Shown here: positions 10,060-18,284 of the stretch, in pieces
How positions within the stretch are numbered: the stretch's first letter is position 1
How the letters are laid out: each line of letters starts with the position of its first letter
From: Rhabdochlamydiaceae bacterium
GTDB taxonomy: Bacteria > Chlamydiota > Chlamydiia > Chlamydiales > Rhabdochlamydiaceae
Reading direction: 5' to 3'
Assembly (NCBI GenBank): GCA_019752555.1
Contig: JAIELY010000003.1
Location: 28,458-92,457 of the forward strand
Length of the DNA stretch: 64,000 nt
Position numbers and translations under genes: made by a program
Notes under the pieces: generated by a model
What the model saw: the letters and a program-made list of their open reading frames with translations, nothing else
Told to the model about the DNA's origin: nothing
Databases searched by the model: none

Positions 10060-10132
10060 CGCGGGGTGGAGCAGTGGTTAGCTCGTTGGGCTCATAACCC
10101 AAAGGCCGGAGGTTCGAATCCTTCCCCCGCTA
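10060..10132 (+). tRNA. Initiator tRNA-Met (CAT)
   Basis: Folds as a full cloverleaf: acceptor 10060-10066/10125-10131, D stem GAGC/GCTC, anticodon stem TTGGG/CCCAA with loop CTCATAA, T stem GGAGG/CCTTC, discriminator A10132. Three features mark it as the initiator: an unpaired first base (C1 against T72), the A11:T24 pair in the D stem, and three G:C pairs at the foot of the anticodon stem. CCA is not encoded. It shares a 9-base gap with the next tRNA and is probably co-transcribed. Confidence 0.95.
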
Positions 10133-10141
10133 TTTTTCTTG

Positions 10142-10215
10142 GGCGGCATAGCTCAGTTGGTTAGAGCAACGGAATCATAATCCGTGGGTCGTTGGTTCAA
10201 GTCCGACTGCCGCTA
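10142..10215 (+). tRNA. tRNA with CAT anticodon (elongator Met, less likely lysidine-modified Ile)
   Basis: Cloverleaf: acceptor GGCGGCA/TGCCGCT (10142-10148/10208-10214), D stem GCTC/GAGC, anticodon stem ACGGA/TCCGT with loop ATCATAA, T stem GTTGG/CCGAC, discriminator A10215. The D stem has C11:G24, unlike the initiator next to it. CAT can decode AUG or, after TilS modification, AUA. The acceptor and anticodon stem resemble bacterial elongator Met more than Ile2, but I cannot settle this without comparison to the genome's other CAT tRNAs. Confidence 0.9.
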
Positions 10216-10327
10216 TTCCTCATTTTCAAACACCGATATCTTCTTCGACCTTCACTCATTTTCAATTTTTCAGATCACTCAAATCCGAGGCTGTGAGTCA
10301 GTCCTTTAGCGCGTCCCTGAACTGCAA

Positions 10328-10367
10328 GGGATATATAGTGGTTCCGGTTGAACGATAACTATATACC
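10328..10367. repeat. Imperfect inverted repeat downstream of the ankyrin gene
   Basis: GGATATATAGT (10329-10339) can pair with ACTATATACC (10358-10367) with one bulged base. It lies about 25 bases beyond the stop of the minus-strand ankyrin gene. It has no T-run, so a terminator role is only possible. Confidence 0.35.
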
Positions 10368-10389
10368 CATACAAGCTGCCAGCTTGCTT

Positions 10390-12690
10390 CTAAAGGATCG
10401 AGCAAGAGCTAGGCTCAAAGTCGCTACCATTTTTCTTCAAGTAGCTAACAATTTCCTTATGGCCAAATTGATCAGCAATCCACGCAGGTTCGTCATGATG
10501 ATTCCTCCTCACCTTCTGATTTCCTTTAGAGTTTATATATTCAACAGACTTGACTCCATCCGGGTGAATACTTGCCCCTCCTTCCACCAGCACTTTGACG
10601 ATCTCCAGTTCGCCCCTGGCACAGGCTAGCTGTAATGCTGTGTAGCTCCTTCCTTTGAGTTTGTCTGATGAGGGTTCCGGCCATCCCTGTGGTGAGGCGA
10701 TAGTTACACGGACTCGCGCTTCTGTCGAGGCCCCTGATTCTAGGAGAGCCTTAGCGACATTGACTGAGCCAAATATACTAGCATTGTGTAGAGGCCCCAT
10801 CTCGGATTCATCTTCACGACTTAACAACTCAGCTGGTATGCTGCCGTTATAACGTCTACCAACAGCTCTTATCGTTTGCTCTAGGTCAAGCATTCCTGCC
10901 TTAGCCATATCCTTAAAAGTAACGGGAGTTCCAACCTCAACCAGCGCAGCTGCCGCTGCATCTAAGCGCATATCTAATGCATACTCAAAGAGAGTTTGGT
11001 TGTCAGTGTTCCTTTCCAATAAGCAATCCGTTCCAGGAATAGCCCTAAACCGGGAGACAAGATACTTCAGAGTATCCACTTGGTTGTTCCAGGCTGCGAT
11101 GTGTAGAAGAGTCTCATTACGATCATTTTGGGTGAAGAGCAGTTCTGGATTCCATTCGAGCAGCTGCTCCATGGACTCTGGTTGATAGGTGGAACAGAGG
11201 AATTCTAGGTTTTCAGGGAGCTTGGCTCCGGCATCCCGCAGAATACGCATGACCTCTACGTGCCCATGAAAGGCAGCAACCCCTAAGGCTGGGACCAACT
11301 TCCGGCGCCAGGAGGTGAAATGCGAGCGAGTCTTAAGGCATTTGGTTGAGATGTCATATTTAGCTCCTGCATCTAGAAGTAAGCGGACCACGACCGCATG
11401 GCCTCTTTCAGCCGCGAGGATCAACGGGGTATCCCCGTTTCCATTCATCGCATTGATCGTGCGCTTAGCCCAGTAAGAGCTCAAAAGCTGCTTAACCACT
11501 GTTGGCTGACCGCTTTGCGCGGCACAATGTAGAGCCATTTGCCCACGTGAATTGCGCTTATCACCCGATACGATCAGTTCATTCACGACCTCTACATGTC
11601 CTGCTGAAGCCGCTAGCGTCAATGCATCCACTTGCTCCCCCGTTAATGCACGCATCGAGAGCATTTTCACGCAGGCCGTATGCCCACGCCATGCACAGAT
11701 TGATAAGAGATCTAAGGAACTAGAGAGTCGGAAAATATCCTCAATATCCGGATGAAAATCCTTCCTAACAGTGAGCTTATGAAGGTCGACTCCTTGAAAA
11801 GCGAAGAATTTTAGGATGTGCTTATGGCCGTTCCATGCAGCAAATACTGCTGGATGATTTTTAAATACTGTACGTCCCTTCACAAGCGTCTGCACCAACT
11901 CTAAATTGCCAAGCTCTGCAGCGATATCAAGAGGTTCGCGTTGCCGTCCATCAACTTCCAACTGACTCCAGCCATTATTGAGGAGCAACTGCACGACATC
12001 TACGGCTCCCTCCCATACTGCAACATGCATTAAGGTGTTGCCGTCGTCATTTTTAGCGAGGCCACGGTACAGTTGACAGCAGAACTTTAGTTCGTCCTTA
12101 ACGCTCAGTGGCTTAGCTGGGCTTCGCAATGCTTGATCAATGGGTTGTGTTTTGCATCTCTCCAGTAAAATTTCCCGAGGGGTGAGTCCAAGATCGTTCC
12201 GGCAGGTCTCTAAATGGGGAGCTTGTTTCAACAAAACGTTATAAGTTTCTAGATCTCCACAATTAGCCGCGACGTGTAAAACGTTATTTGAGCCTTTACT
12301 GAGGACTTGAAGGCATTTCTCAGGTTGACAATCCAAAAACACTTTAACGAGCTCCGCCCTTCCAGCTCTCACGGCCATGAGAAAAGGTAGACCCTTTGGC
12401 TTCCAACGTAAAAGAGTCTGTACGAAACGCTGCATCGTGGCACGCAATGCGAGTTCTAGTGCAGCCTCTTTCACGCGCAATGCGGCCTCTGCCTCATGGA
12501 TGATTTCCTGCCGCAGCAGAGCAATCTCCGACGATGAGCCATCATCCTGCTGAGTCAATGTGGTAGAACTTGATGGTGTTACTGATGAAATCGCTGAGGA
12601 CAAACGAGGACAGTCTACGTTGAAAGAGTCTTGAGAAGAGTATTTAACGGGGTAAGAAGATGAACTCGAAGACAAAGCCGTTGTTGACAT
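10390..12690 (-). CDS. Ankyrin-repeat protein ending in a CaaX box (candidate effector)
   Basis: 766-residue protein. The N-terminus is Ser/Thr-rich (MSTTALSSSSSSYPVK), a composition common in type III secretion signals. It is followed by a Glu/Ala-rich helix (~55-90) and then ankyrin repeats almost to the end. At least twelve units are recognisable, for example VLHVAANCGDLETYNVLL, TLMHVAVWEGAVDVVQLLL, MALHCAAQSGQPTVVKQLL, TPLILAAERGHAVVVRLLL, TLLHIAAWNNQVDTLKYLV and TALQLACARGELEIVKVLV. The final residues are SSCSIL, read from 10393-10410: CSIL is a CaaX sequence whose terminal Leu favours geranylgeranylation in eukaryotes. There is no membrane segment. AAAGG upstream of the ATG is the likely ribosome site. 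Targets are unknown; delivery to a host membrane is inference. A Legionella ankyrin effector (AnkB) is known to be prenylated by its host. Confidence 0.85.
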   Translation of the reverse strand: MSTTALSSSSSSYPVKYSSQDSFNVDCPRLSSAISSVTPSSSTTLTQQDDGSSSEIALLRQEIIHEAEAALRVKEAALELALRATMQRFVQTLLRWKPKGLPFLMAVRAGRAELVKVFLDCQPEKCLQVLSKGSNNVLHVAANCGDLETYNVLLKQAPHLETCRNDLGLTPREILLERCKTQPIDQALRSPAKPLSVKDELKFCCQLYRGLAKNDDGNTLMHVAVWEGAVDVVQLLLNNGWSQLEVDGRQREPLDIAAELGNLELVQTLVKGRTVFKNHPAVFAAWNGHKHILKFFAFQGVDLHKLTVRKDFHPDIEDIFRLSSSLDLLSICAWRGHTACVKMLSMRALTGEQVDALTLAASAGHVEVVNELIVSGDKRNSRGQMALHCAAQSGQPTVVKQLLSSYWAKRTINAMNGNGDTPLILAAERGHAVVVRLLLDAGAKYDISTKCLKTRSHFTSWRRKLVPALGVAAFHGHVEVMRILRDAGAKLPENLEFLCSTYQPESMEQLLEWNPELLFTQNDRNETLLHIAAWNNQVDTLKYLVSRFRAIPGTDCLLERNTDNQTLFEYALDMRLDAAAAALVEVGTPVTFKDMAKAGMLDLEQTIRAVGRRYNGSIPAELLSREDESEMGPLHNASIFGSVNVAKALLESGASTEARVRVTIASPQGWPEPSSDKLKGRSYTALQLACARGELEIVKVLVEGGASIHPDGVKSVEYINSKGNQKVRRNHHDEPAWIADQFGHKEIVSYLKKNGSDFEPSSCSIL

Positions 12691-12883
12691 ATAAACCTTT
12701 GTTTATGGATAGAGCGCATCATTTTTAAGCATCTCGGTAATTTCCAACAAGAGTTAAAAAATCATTAATTTCTAATTTTGACGATTTTCACGTTTGTGTC
12801 ATTAGATCGCATCATAAATATTAAAACAAATTTAACTCTGGCATTCTATGAATTCTAATTTAATCAAGTTATTAACCTGTTGG

Positions 12884-13046
12884 TTACTTGCTTCTGACAA
12901 CTTGTCTAGGTCTCTCTTCAACTGCTAACTCAATAGCGGTGTCATTTTCTCCAAAAGCCACCTGTGTTCGATTCGAAGTCTCTTTAGATGATTCATACTC
13001 TCTGATCTCAAAGTAGAGTGATTGATGATGAAATTGAAGTTGTCAT
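12884..13046 (-). pseudogene. Frameshifted remnant of a short Ser/Glu-rich protein
   Basis: On the minus strand an ATG at 13046 opens MTTSISSSITLL and stops after 12 residues. A frame one base over is open from just after a TGA and reads YFEIREYESSKE, then TQVAFGENDTAIELAVEERP, ending QVVRSK and TAA at 12884. The acidic, codon-biased second part looks like real protein, and the Ser/Thr-rich first part resembles the N-termini of the effector-like genes nearby. A single frameshift would join them. I do not recognise the family. It could instead be chance coding in a 52-codon open frame. Confidence 0.35.
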
Positions 13047-13176
13047 AATTATCTCGTTTTAGTTCGTTTTAATTTCTGTGATTGTAATTATTTTTAGATT
13101 TTAACTGATTTTACTTCTTTGTAAGCGCTTAATTTTAAATTAATTGCGTGTTTTAAAAACAATGATTGATGTAAAC

Positions 13177-13225
13177 AATTAAATGTTATATAATTAATTT
13201 AACAATTAACATTTAATTATATAAC
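13177..13225 (+). repeat. Two overlapping, mutually exclusive inverted repeats before a protease gene
   Basis: AATTAAATGTTA (13177-13188) pairs perfectly with TAACATTTAATT (13207-13218). GTTATATAATTAA (13185-13197) pairs perfectly with TTAATTATATAAC (13213-13225). Because both arms overlap, only one stem can form at a time. The second ends 5 bases before the ATG at 13231, where no clear purine-rich ribosome site exists. Confidence 0.7.
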
Positions 13226-13230
13226 GTAAA

Positions 13231-14760
13231 ATGTCATCGTTAATAAAAACAAGTCACCCCGTCATGGGCAGTTGGGAAAAAGTCTATTGGACTAAGGGAG
13301 CTGCCGCTGCAGAATCCTACTGCGCTAGAAAAAGTGCTGGATGGGAATCGGCGGAAAGAACCGCGCAACACCTCTTAGAACTGAATCAACAGACAACTAG
13401 ACATCCAAGGTTGAAAAACCAGCTGACATGGCTTAAAGCCGATTATTCCAAGAAAAAGGAGCGTTATCAGAAAGAAGAAATGGATCCAGACCTGCTACCC
13501 ATCGCGCAAAGAATTACAAATTGCAATCGAAGGGGGCAGCCTGGAAGAACCCCTTTCCATCGACCCAGTTTTAGAAAACGCTTTCAAACAGCTGAAAGCC
13601 TAGAGAAGTATGTTCTTGGAAAAGTGACGCAACATGAAAGATGTTATAATGTATTAAGAAATGCGCAGAAATTCTTGAGCTTAACTCCCACTCTTTCTGT
13701 GGAAATTAAAGAAATGAGGCGCTATCACCTGCGCGCTTATCGTAAGTGGTCGAGTCTTCGTGTCTGTGCATCAGAACTGCTGCCGATTGCAACGGTTCCT
13801 CCTTTAGAATTAATGAAGATCGAAAAAGTGCACGCAAGTGGTTATCAGGGCGCTCGAGGCAGCTCTACCCTTTTTCATGAAAGTGGGGTTGACCATACCC
13901 ATCCAGCACTTAAAGGCATCTATTTGACTCAAGATCTTATAGAGACTTCTCAAAGCTTTCATGGAACGCATGTTTGCGGGATTATTGCTGCCGCAGCGCC
14001 TCTAGGGCACATTGTGAGTTTGAATCGAGAAACTAGCCTGGCATGGCAACGCCCTTTGAGTGGAATTATTAACTGGTCCGGCAGAGTCTCTTTCGATGAA
14101 AAAAAGTTGATGAGGGACTGGTATTCGAAATATTTTCCTGCGACTGATGAAACATTAGTGATTCAATCTTGTGGAAATTTTGGGACTTTGGTGGATCGGA
14201 ATGCTTTTGAGCTCAGTACATTTGTAAATCCCGTCTTAAGCGATGCATCTAGAAGCTCCAGTTGGATTTTTGTGGTCAATTTACAACAAAATGGATTGTA
14301 TCCAAGTCGATTGTCCAATTTACCGGGGAGAAGTTGTGCTGAGAGGGCGATTTGTGCAATCGGTACAGATATTTACTCTGCAGTTCCCAACAACGCATAT
14401 GCAACAAAGAGTGGAACTTCAATGGCAGCTCCCTTTGTCACAGGTGTTGCCATGATGGTGCAAGGTGCCTTTCCAGGCTTGGGCATGGATGAAATCCGTT
14501 ATGCACTTCTACACGGGGCAACGCCCATCATTATTGATGATTATGGGATACCTCATCGGATTGAGCGTTGCCATTTAGCTGACTATTCTCAAGAACAGAT
14601 TGCTCGCTCCCGAGAAATTTTTGGGATGGGATTGCTCAATGCGGAAGGGGCTATGTCTGTGGCCTCTGAATTAAGCCGTATGAAAGATCAAATCCTTGAA
14701 GATCAGAAAAGACAGGCTCAGGATCTGTTTGAAAGAGTCTGGGGGACTGCTACAGCTTAA
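13231..14760 (+). CDS. Subtilisin-like serine protease (S8), copy 1
   Basis: 509-residue protein with an N-terminal ~190-residue basic helical region unlike a normal subtilisin propeptide, then an S8 domain. Visible motifs: HGTHVCGIIA with His244, QSCGN with the oxyanion-hole Asn316, and SGTSMAAPF with nucleophile Ser397. At the place of the catalytic Asp the sequence is FHESGVDHTHP: the position that is normally Asp in DTGV.. is Glu217, and the next acidic residue is Asp221. No signal peptide, so secretion, if any, would use another route such as type III. A close paralogue follows 282 bases downstream with the same triad positions. It may be active with Glu or catalytically impaired; sequence alone cannot tell. 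Confidence 0.88.
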   Translation: MSSLIKTSHPVMGSWEKVYWTKGAAAAESYCARKSAGWESAERTAQHLLELNQQTTRHPRLKNQLTWLKADYSKKKERYQKEEMDPDLLPIAQRITNCNRRGQPGRTPFHRPSFRKRFQTAESLEKYVLGKVTQHERCYNVLRNAQKFLSLTPTLSVEIKEMRRYHLRAYRKWSSLRVCASELLPIATVPPLELMKIEKVHASGYQGARGSSTLFHESGVDHTHPALKGIYLTQDLIETSQSFHGTHVCGIIAAAAPLGHIVSLNRETSLAWQRPLSGIINWSGRVSFDEKKLMRDWYSKYFPATDETLVIQSCGNFGTLVDRNAFELSTFVNPVLSDASRSSSWIFVVNLQQNGLYPSRLSNLPGRSCAERAICAIGTDIYSAVPNNAYATKSGTSMAAPFVTGVAMMVQGAFPGLGMDEIRYALLHGATPIIIDDYGIPHRIERCHLADYSQEQIARSREIFGMGLLNAEGAMSVASELSRMKDQILEDQKRQAQDLFERVWGTATA

Positions 14761-15042
14761 TGCCTTCGCCAGGTTCAATTGTCTGCATGCCGTCTGATGA
14801 TTTCTGAGGATCTTCAAGCTGCCACAAGCGTCTTCTTTTAAAACTTTTATGTATATTTAAATAATTTATTTAATCTGGTGTTTGTTGATTATGTGTATTT
14901 ATTTGAGTTTGCAGCTTAGCTGTTAACCAATTCTCCGCGATTTATTTGCAACTGTAAATAATTTCTTTATCTTTATTTTTATTGAGTATAATAAAAAGAA
15001 TTAATATAATTAATTACATAATCATTTTATTTATTGGGTGTT

Positions 15043-16560
15043 ATGTCCTCATTAACAAGAACTGGTCTTTCAAGAATGGGTAGTTGGGAGAGAGTGTATT
15101 GGACTAAGGGAACTGCCGCTGCTGAGTCTTACTGCGCAAGAAAAAGCTCTGGATGGGAGTGGGCGGAAAGAGCGGCGCAGTATCTCTTAGAGCTCAATGA
15201 ACAAACAACTAGACTCCCAAGGTTGAAAAGACAATTGAAAAAGCTTAAAACCGATTACTTCAACAAAAAAGCAAGTTATCAAAGAGAAGCGTTAGATCCC
15301 GACTGCAAAAGCATAACGGCTTTCTATCAAAGAGGACTGCCTGGTAGAACCCCTTTTCATATTCCCAGTTTTAGAAAACGCTTCCAAACAATTGAAAGCC
15401 TAAATGAGCATGTTGTCTGGAAAATCGCTCTACATAAGAGATGTTCTAAAGTAATAACGACTGTGCAGAAGCGTTTGACCTTAAGTCCTGCTCTTTCTGC
15501 AGACCTAAAAGAATTGCGACGCTATCACTTCCGAGCCCTGCGTAAATGGTCGGCACTTTCTATCAGTCGATCAGAACTTCTTCCTATGCCAAGAGGCAAT
15601 CCTTACGAATTGATGAAGATCAACGCGATGCAAGCAAGTGGGTATCTCGGTGCGCGAGCGGATGCTACGATTTTTTATGAAGAAATGATCGATCACACAC
15701 ATAACGCGATTAAAGACATCTATTTAACGAGAGAGCTTGTAGATCCCGCAGTAGACCCTGGTTCCAACCTGCATGGAACGCATGTATGCGGCATTATTGC
15801 TGGGACCGCGCCGCTTGGAAAAATATTTAGTGCGGGTTGTAAAGTGGATCCGAAATGGCAACGCCCTTTGAGAGGAATCATTAATTGGTCCGGGTGTTTT
15901 TTAATGAAAGAGGCAGCTGATCCGTCCGCTTGGTACTCCACATATTTTTCCGATAAAGAGGACAAATTAGTGATTCAGTCTTGTGGAAATGAAGGGGTTG
16001 TGCTTGATCGGAATGCTTTCGAGTACAATACTATTGTGAATCCGGTTTTAAGTGATCCGTCTAGAAGCGCTAGTTGGATTTTTGTTGTGAATTTACAACA
16101 AAATGGATTGTATCCAAACCCATTCTCCAATTTACCAGGGAAAAGTTGTGCTGAGAGGGCGATTTGTGCAATCGGTACAGATATTTACTCCACAATTCCT
16201 GGCAACCAGTTTACAACAATGAGTGGAACTTCAATGGCAGCTCCTTTTGTCACAGGTGTTGCCATGATGATCCAAGGGGCCTTTCCTTTCTTAGGCATGG
16301 ATGAAATCCGCTATGCGATTTTGCAAGGAGCAACACCTATTATTATTGATTGTTACGGTGTGCCTCATCAGATTGAGCGTCGCCATTTAGCCAGTTATCC
16401 TGAGGAACAGATTGCTCGGTCTCGAGAGGTATTTGGGATGGGATTGCTCAATGCGGAAGGGGCTCTTTCTATAGCATCTGAATTAAGCCGTATGAAAGAT
16501 CAAATCAAAAAAGAGGCTCAGGACCTGTTTGAAAGAGTCTGGGGACCTAATAAAGCTTAG
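15043..16560 (+). CDS. Subtilisin-like serine protease (S8), copy 2 (tandem paralogue)
   Basis: 505 residues starting at the ATG at 15043, which aligns with the MSSL start of copy 1; an upstream in-frame TTG at 15034 is less likely. It has the same layout as copy 1: N-terminal basic helical region, then HGTHVCGIIA (His244), QSCGN (Asn316) and MSGTSMAAPF (Ser397). The Asp-motif region reads IFYEEMIDHTHN, so Glu213 replaces the usual catalytic Asp, as in copy 1, and the surrounding DTGxxxxHP signature is even more degraded. The two proteins are similar along their whole length, including the C-terminal helix (SRMKDQI...AQDLFERVWG). This is a local gene duplication, with divergence concentrated in the middle. 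Confidence 0.86.
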   Translation: MSSLTRTGLSRMGSWERVYWTKGTAAAESYCARKSSGWEWAERAAQYLLELNEQTTRLPRLKRQLKKLKTDYFNKKASYQREALDPDCKSITAFYQRGLPGRTPFHIPSFRKRFQTIESLNEHVVWKIALHKRCSKVITTVQKRLTLSPALSADLKELRRYHFRALRKWSALSISRSELLPMPRGNPYELMKINAMQASGYLGARADATIFYEEMIDHTHNAIKDIYLTRELVDPAVDPGSNLHGTHVCGIIAGTAPLGKIFSAGCKVDPKWQRPLRGIINWSGCFLMKEAADPSAWYSTYFSDKEDKLVIQSCGNEGVVLDRNAFEYNTIVNPVLSDPSRSASWIFVVNLQQNGLYPNPFSNLPGKSCAERAICAIGTDIYSTIPGNQFTTMSGTSMAAPFVTGVAMMIQGAFPFLGMDEIRYAILQGATPIIIDCYGVPHQIERRHLASYPEEQIARSREVFGMGLLNAEGALSIASELSRMKDQIKKEAQDLFERVWGPNKA

Positions 16561-16863
16561 CAAAAGTAGTGCGCCCCAGCAAGACTGCTCGAGAGTGCAG
16601 CTGTTCATTTGATCTCTATTTTTTCCCAAAAGATAAGCTGTATATTGGCGTCTTTTTTATCCAATAGATGGCGACAATTGACACCAATAACATCCAAATA
16701 GAGCGACGCGCTTGTCTCTAGAAAAAGCAAAAATTTAGATGCTTGAGCAAAAAAAAACTGGCATTAATAAGTGCTAAATTTATCCACTTGATGGTTTAAG
16801 TAGATGCGTAAAATATCTCATTCTTGTTAGTCTATAAATGAATCGACTAGCTGGAGGTGATCG
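16561..16863. other. 303-base intergenic region before the DUF4143 ATPase
   Basis: No gene is visible. It contains an imperfect 10-bp inverted repeat (TATTGGCGTC at 16643-16652, GACACCAATA at 16680-16689, 9 of 10 pairs) and a TTGACA at 16678-16683 that lacks a matching -10. A strong ribosome site GGAGGTG sits 5 bases before the next ATG. Confidence 0.4.
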
Positions 16864-18183
16864 ATGCGGCGTGGATTGGAAAATGAGTTAATGGCATGGA
16901 AACAAAGAGCCGAGCGCCTTCCCATTTTGCTTAGAGGAGCAAGAAGCGTTGGGAAAAGCACTTTGATAGAGAACTTCGGAAGGGATCACTTTGAGCAGGT
17001 GTTGAGTGTGAATTTTGAGGAGCATCCAGAGCTTAAAAAATGCTTTGAGTCAGCAGAACCTCTTGAAATTGTAAAACGGCTTGAACTTCATTTTCAGACG
17101 AAAATTATCTCTGGCTGTACATTGCTTTTTCTCGATGAAATCCAAGATTGTCCAGAAGCGTTTAGCTCGTTGCGTCAATTTAAAGACTTCTTGCCCGAGC
17201 TTCATCTGATTGCAGCATCTTCTTATCGCGATCTTGTGCGCGAGAGCGAGCGGCTTAAGTTCCCTTTAAGCGGGCTTGAGTTTTTCTATTTGAGACCTCT
17301 TTCTTTTCAAGAGTTTTTGCACCTAGTAAGTCCTTTGGCTGCCGAGAAACTCTCTCATAATGATTGTAAAACGGGTTTAATGAAAGGGGACCATGAAGAG
17401 CTTCTTACATGGGTGCGCACCTATTTATTTGTGGGCGGGATGCCCTCTGCGGTCTCTGTGTATCTTTCTACGCGCTCTCTCTTGGATGTACAAAAAGAGC
17501 ATCGGAAGATCTTGCAAACTTATGAAACTGCATTGCGCAAATCGGCTTCTCGTTTACAACAGAAGCACCTGGACACACTTTTAGACAATATCCCAAAGCT
17601 TATCGGAAAGGTTTTAAAATATGTTCAAATTGCCCCTGAAATTCGCTCTCGCAGCTTAAAAGCGACCTTAAGCTTGCTGGTTAATGCAGGTTTAATCCAT
17701 CAAGCCTTTGCCTCTTTGGCAAATGCTCTTCCTCTTCACTTAGAAATGTCCGATCAGCGATTTAAGCTCTTTTTTCTAGATGTGGGGCTGCTCCAAACAG
17801 TCTGTCAGGTTAATTCTCAGCATTTATTGAGTCAGTCGATTTTTAGGATTCAAGAAGGGATGCTTGCAGAGCAATTTGCCGCTCAAGAGCTACTCAGCTA
17901 CGAACCAATGAAGCAAAATCGCCCTCTTTTTTATTGGGAACGGGGATCTGGTAAGATGGCGGAGGTGGATCTCGTACATGGCGTTGGAGAGAGGGTTGTT
18001 GCAATTGAGGTAAAAAGAGGGAAAACAGGGACGCTGCGCGCTTTAAAGAGCTTTATGCATCTTAAGCAATCTCAGCTGGCAGTGCGCATTTCTGAAGAGC
18101 CTGTTCAATTGCATGACCAGATTCTTTCGGTTCCATTCTACCTGCTTTCGAAGTTACGCGAGTGTATCTCTTGCAATATGTAA
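16864..18183 (+). CDS. AAA-family ATPase with DUF4143 domain
   Basis: 439 residues. The P-loop is GARSVGKST (25-33) and the Walker B is LLFLDEIQD (87-95), followed by the AAA_14 core. The C-terminal DUF4143 half has YWERGSGKMAEVDLV and VVAIEVKRGKTG, a pattern (acidic residue, then E-V-K) reminiscent of PD-(D/E)xK-like folds. Such ATPases are widespread, often in accessory regions, and their role is not established. The start follows a strong GGAGGTG. It lies 101 bases before an AbiE-like toxin-antitoxin pair on the same strand; whether they work together is unknown. Confidence 0.88.
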   Translation: MRRGLENELMAWKQRAERLPILLRGARSVGKSTLIENFGRDHFEQVLSVNFEEHPELKKCFESAEPLEIVKRLELHFQTKIISGCTLLFLDEIQDCPEAFSSLRQFKDFLPELHLIAASSYRDLVRESERLKFPLSGLEFFYLRPLSFQEFLHLVSPLAAEKLSHNDCKTGLMKGDHEELLTWVRTYLFVGGMPSAVSVYLSTRSLLDVQKEHRKILQTYETALRKSASRLQQKHLDTLLDNIPKLIGKVLKYVQIAPEIRSRSLKATLSLLVNAGLIHQAFASLANALPLHLEMSDQRFKLFFLDVGLLQTVCQVNSQHLLSQSIFRIQEGMLAEQFAAQELLSYEPMKQNRPLFYWERGSGKMAEVDLVHGVGERVVAIEVKRGKTGTLRALKSFMHLKQSQLAVRISEEPVQLHDQILSVPFYLLSKLRECISCNM

Positions 18184-18284
18184 AGCAGCTTTACTTTTCG
18201 CTGAATTCTCGGATCCGCATAGATTCTTATTTAATTTCTTAAATCACTTATAATTAATAGTTTGCATAAATCTGCTTTGTTCGT

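Larger units (their letters stand above)
12691..13230. other. 540-base non-coding region with a gene remnant and hairpins
   Basis: Holds, from left to right: the leader of the minus-strand ankyrin gene, with a small palindrome ATAAAC-CTTT-GTTTAT at 12691-12706; a frameshifted minus-strand coding remnant at 12884-13046; and a very AT-rich stretch (13060-13230) with two overlapping inverted repeats directly before the first protease gene. No complete gene is visible. Confidence 0.6.

Noticed and set aside
10348..10629. 93-codon plus-strand open frame overlapping the end of the ankyrin gene
   Set aside because: Antisense to a strongly supported ankyrin repeat gene; composition fits a shadow.
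15034..15042. TTG start for protease copy 2
   Set aside because: The ATG at 15043 aligns with the MSSL start of copy 1, so the extra three codons are unlikely.
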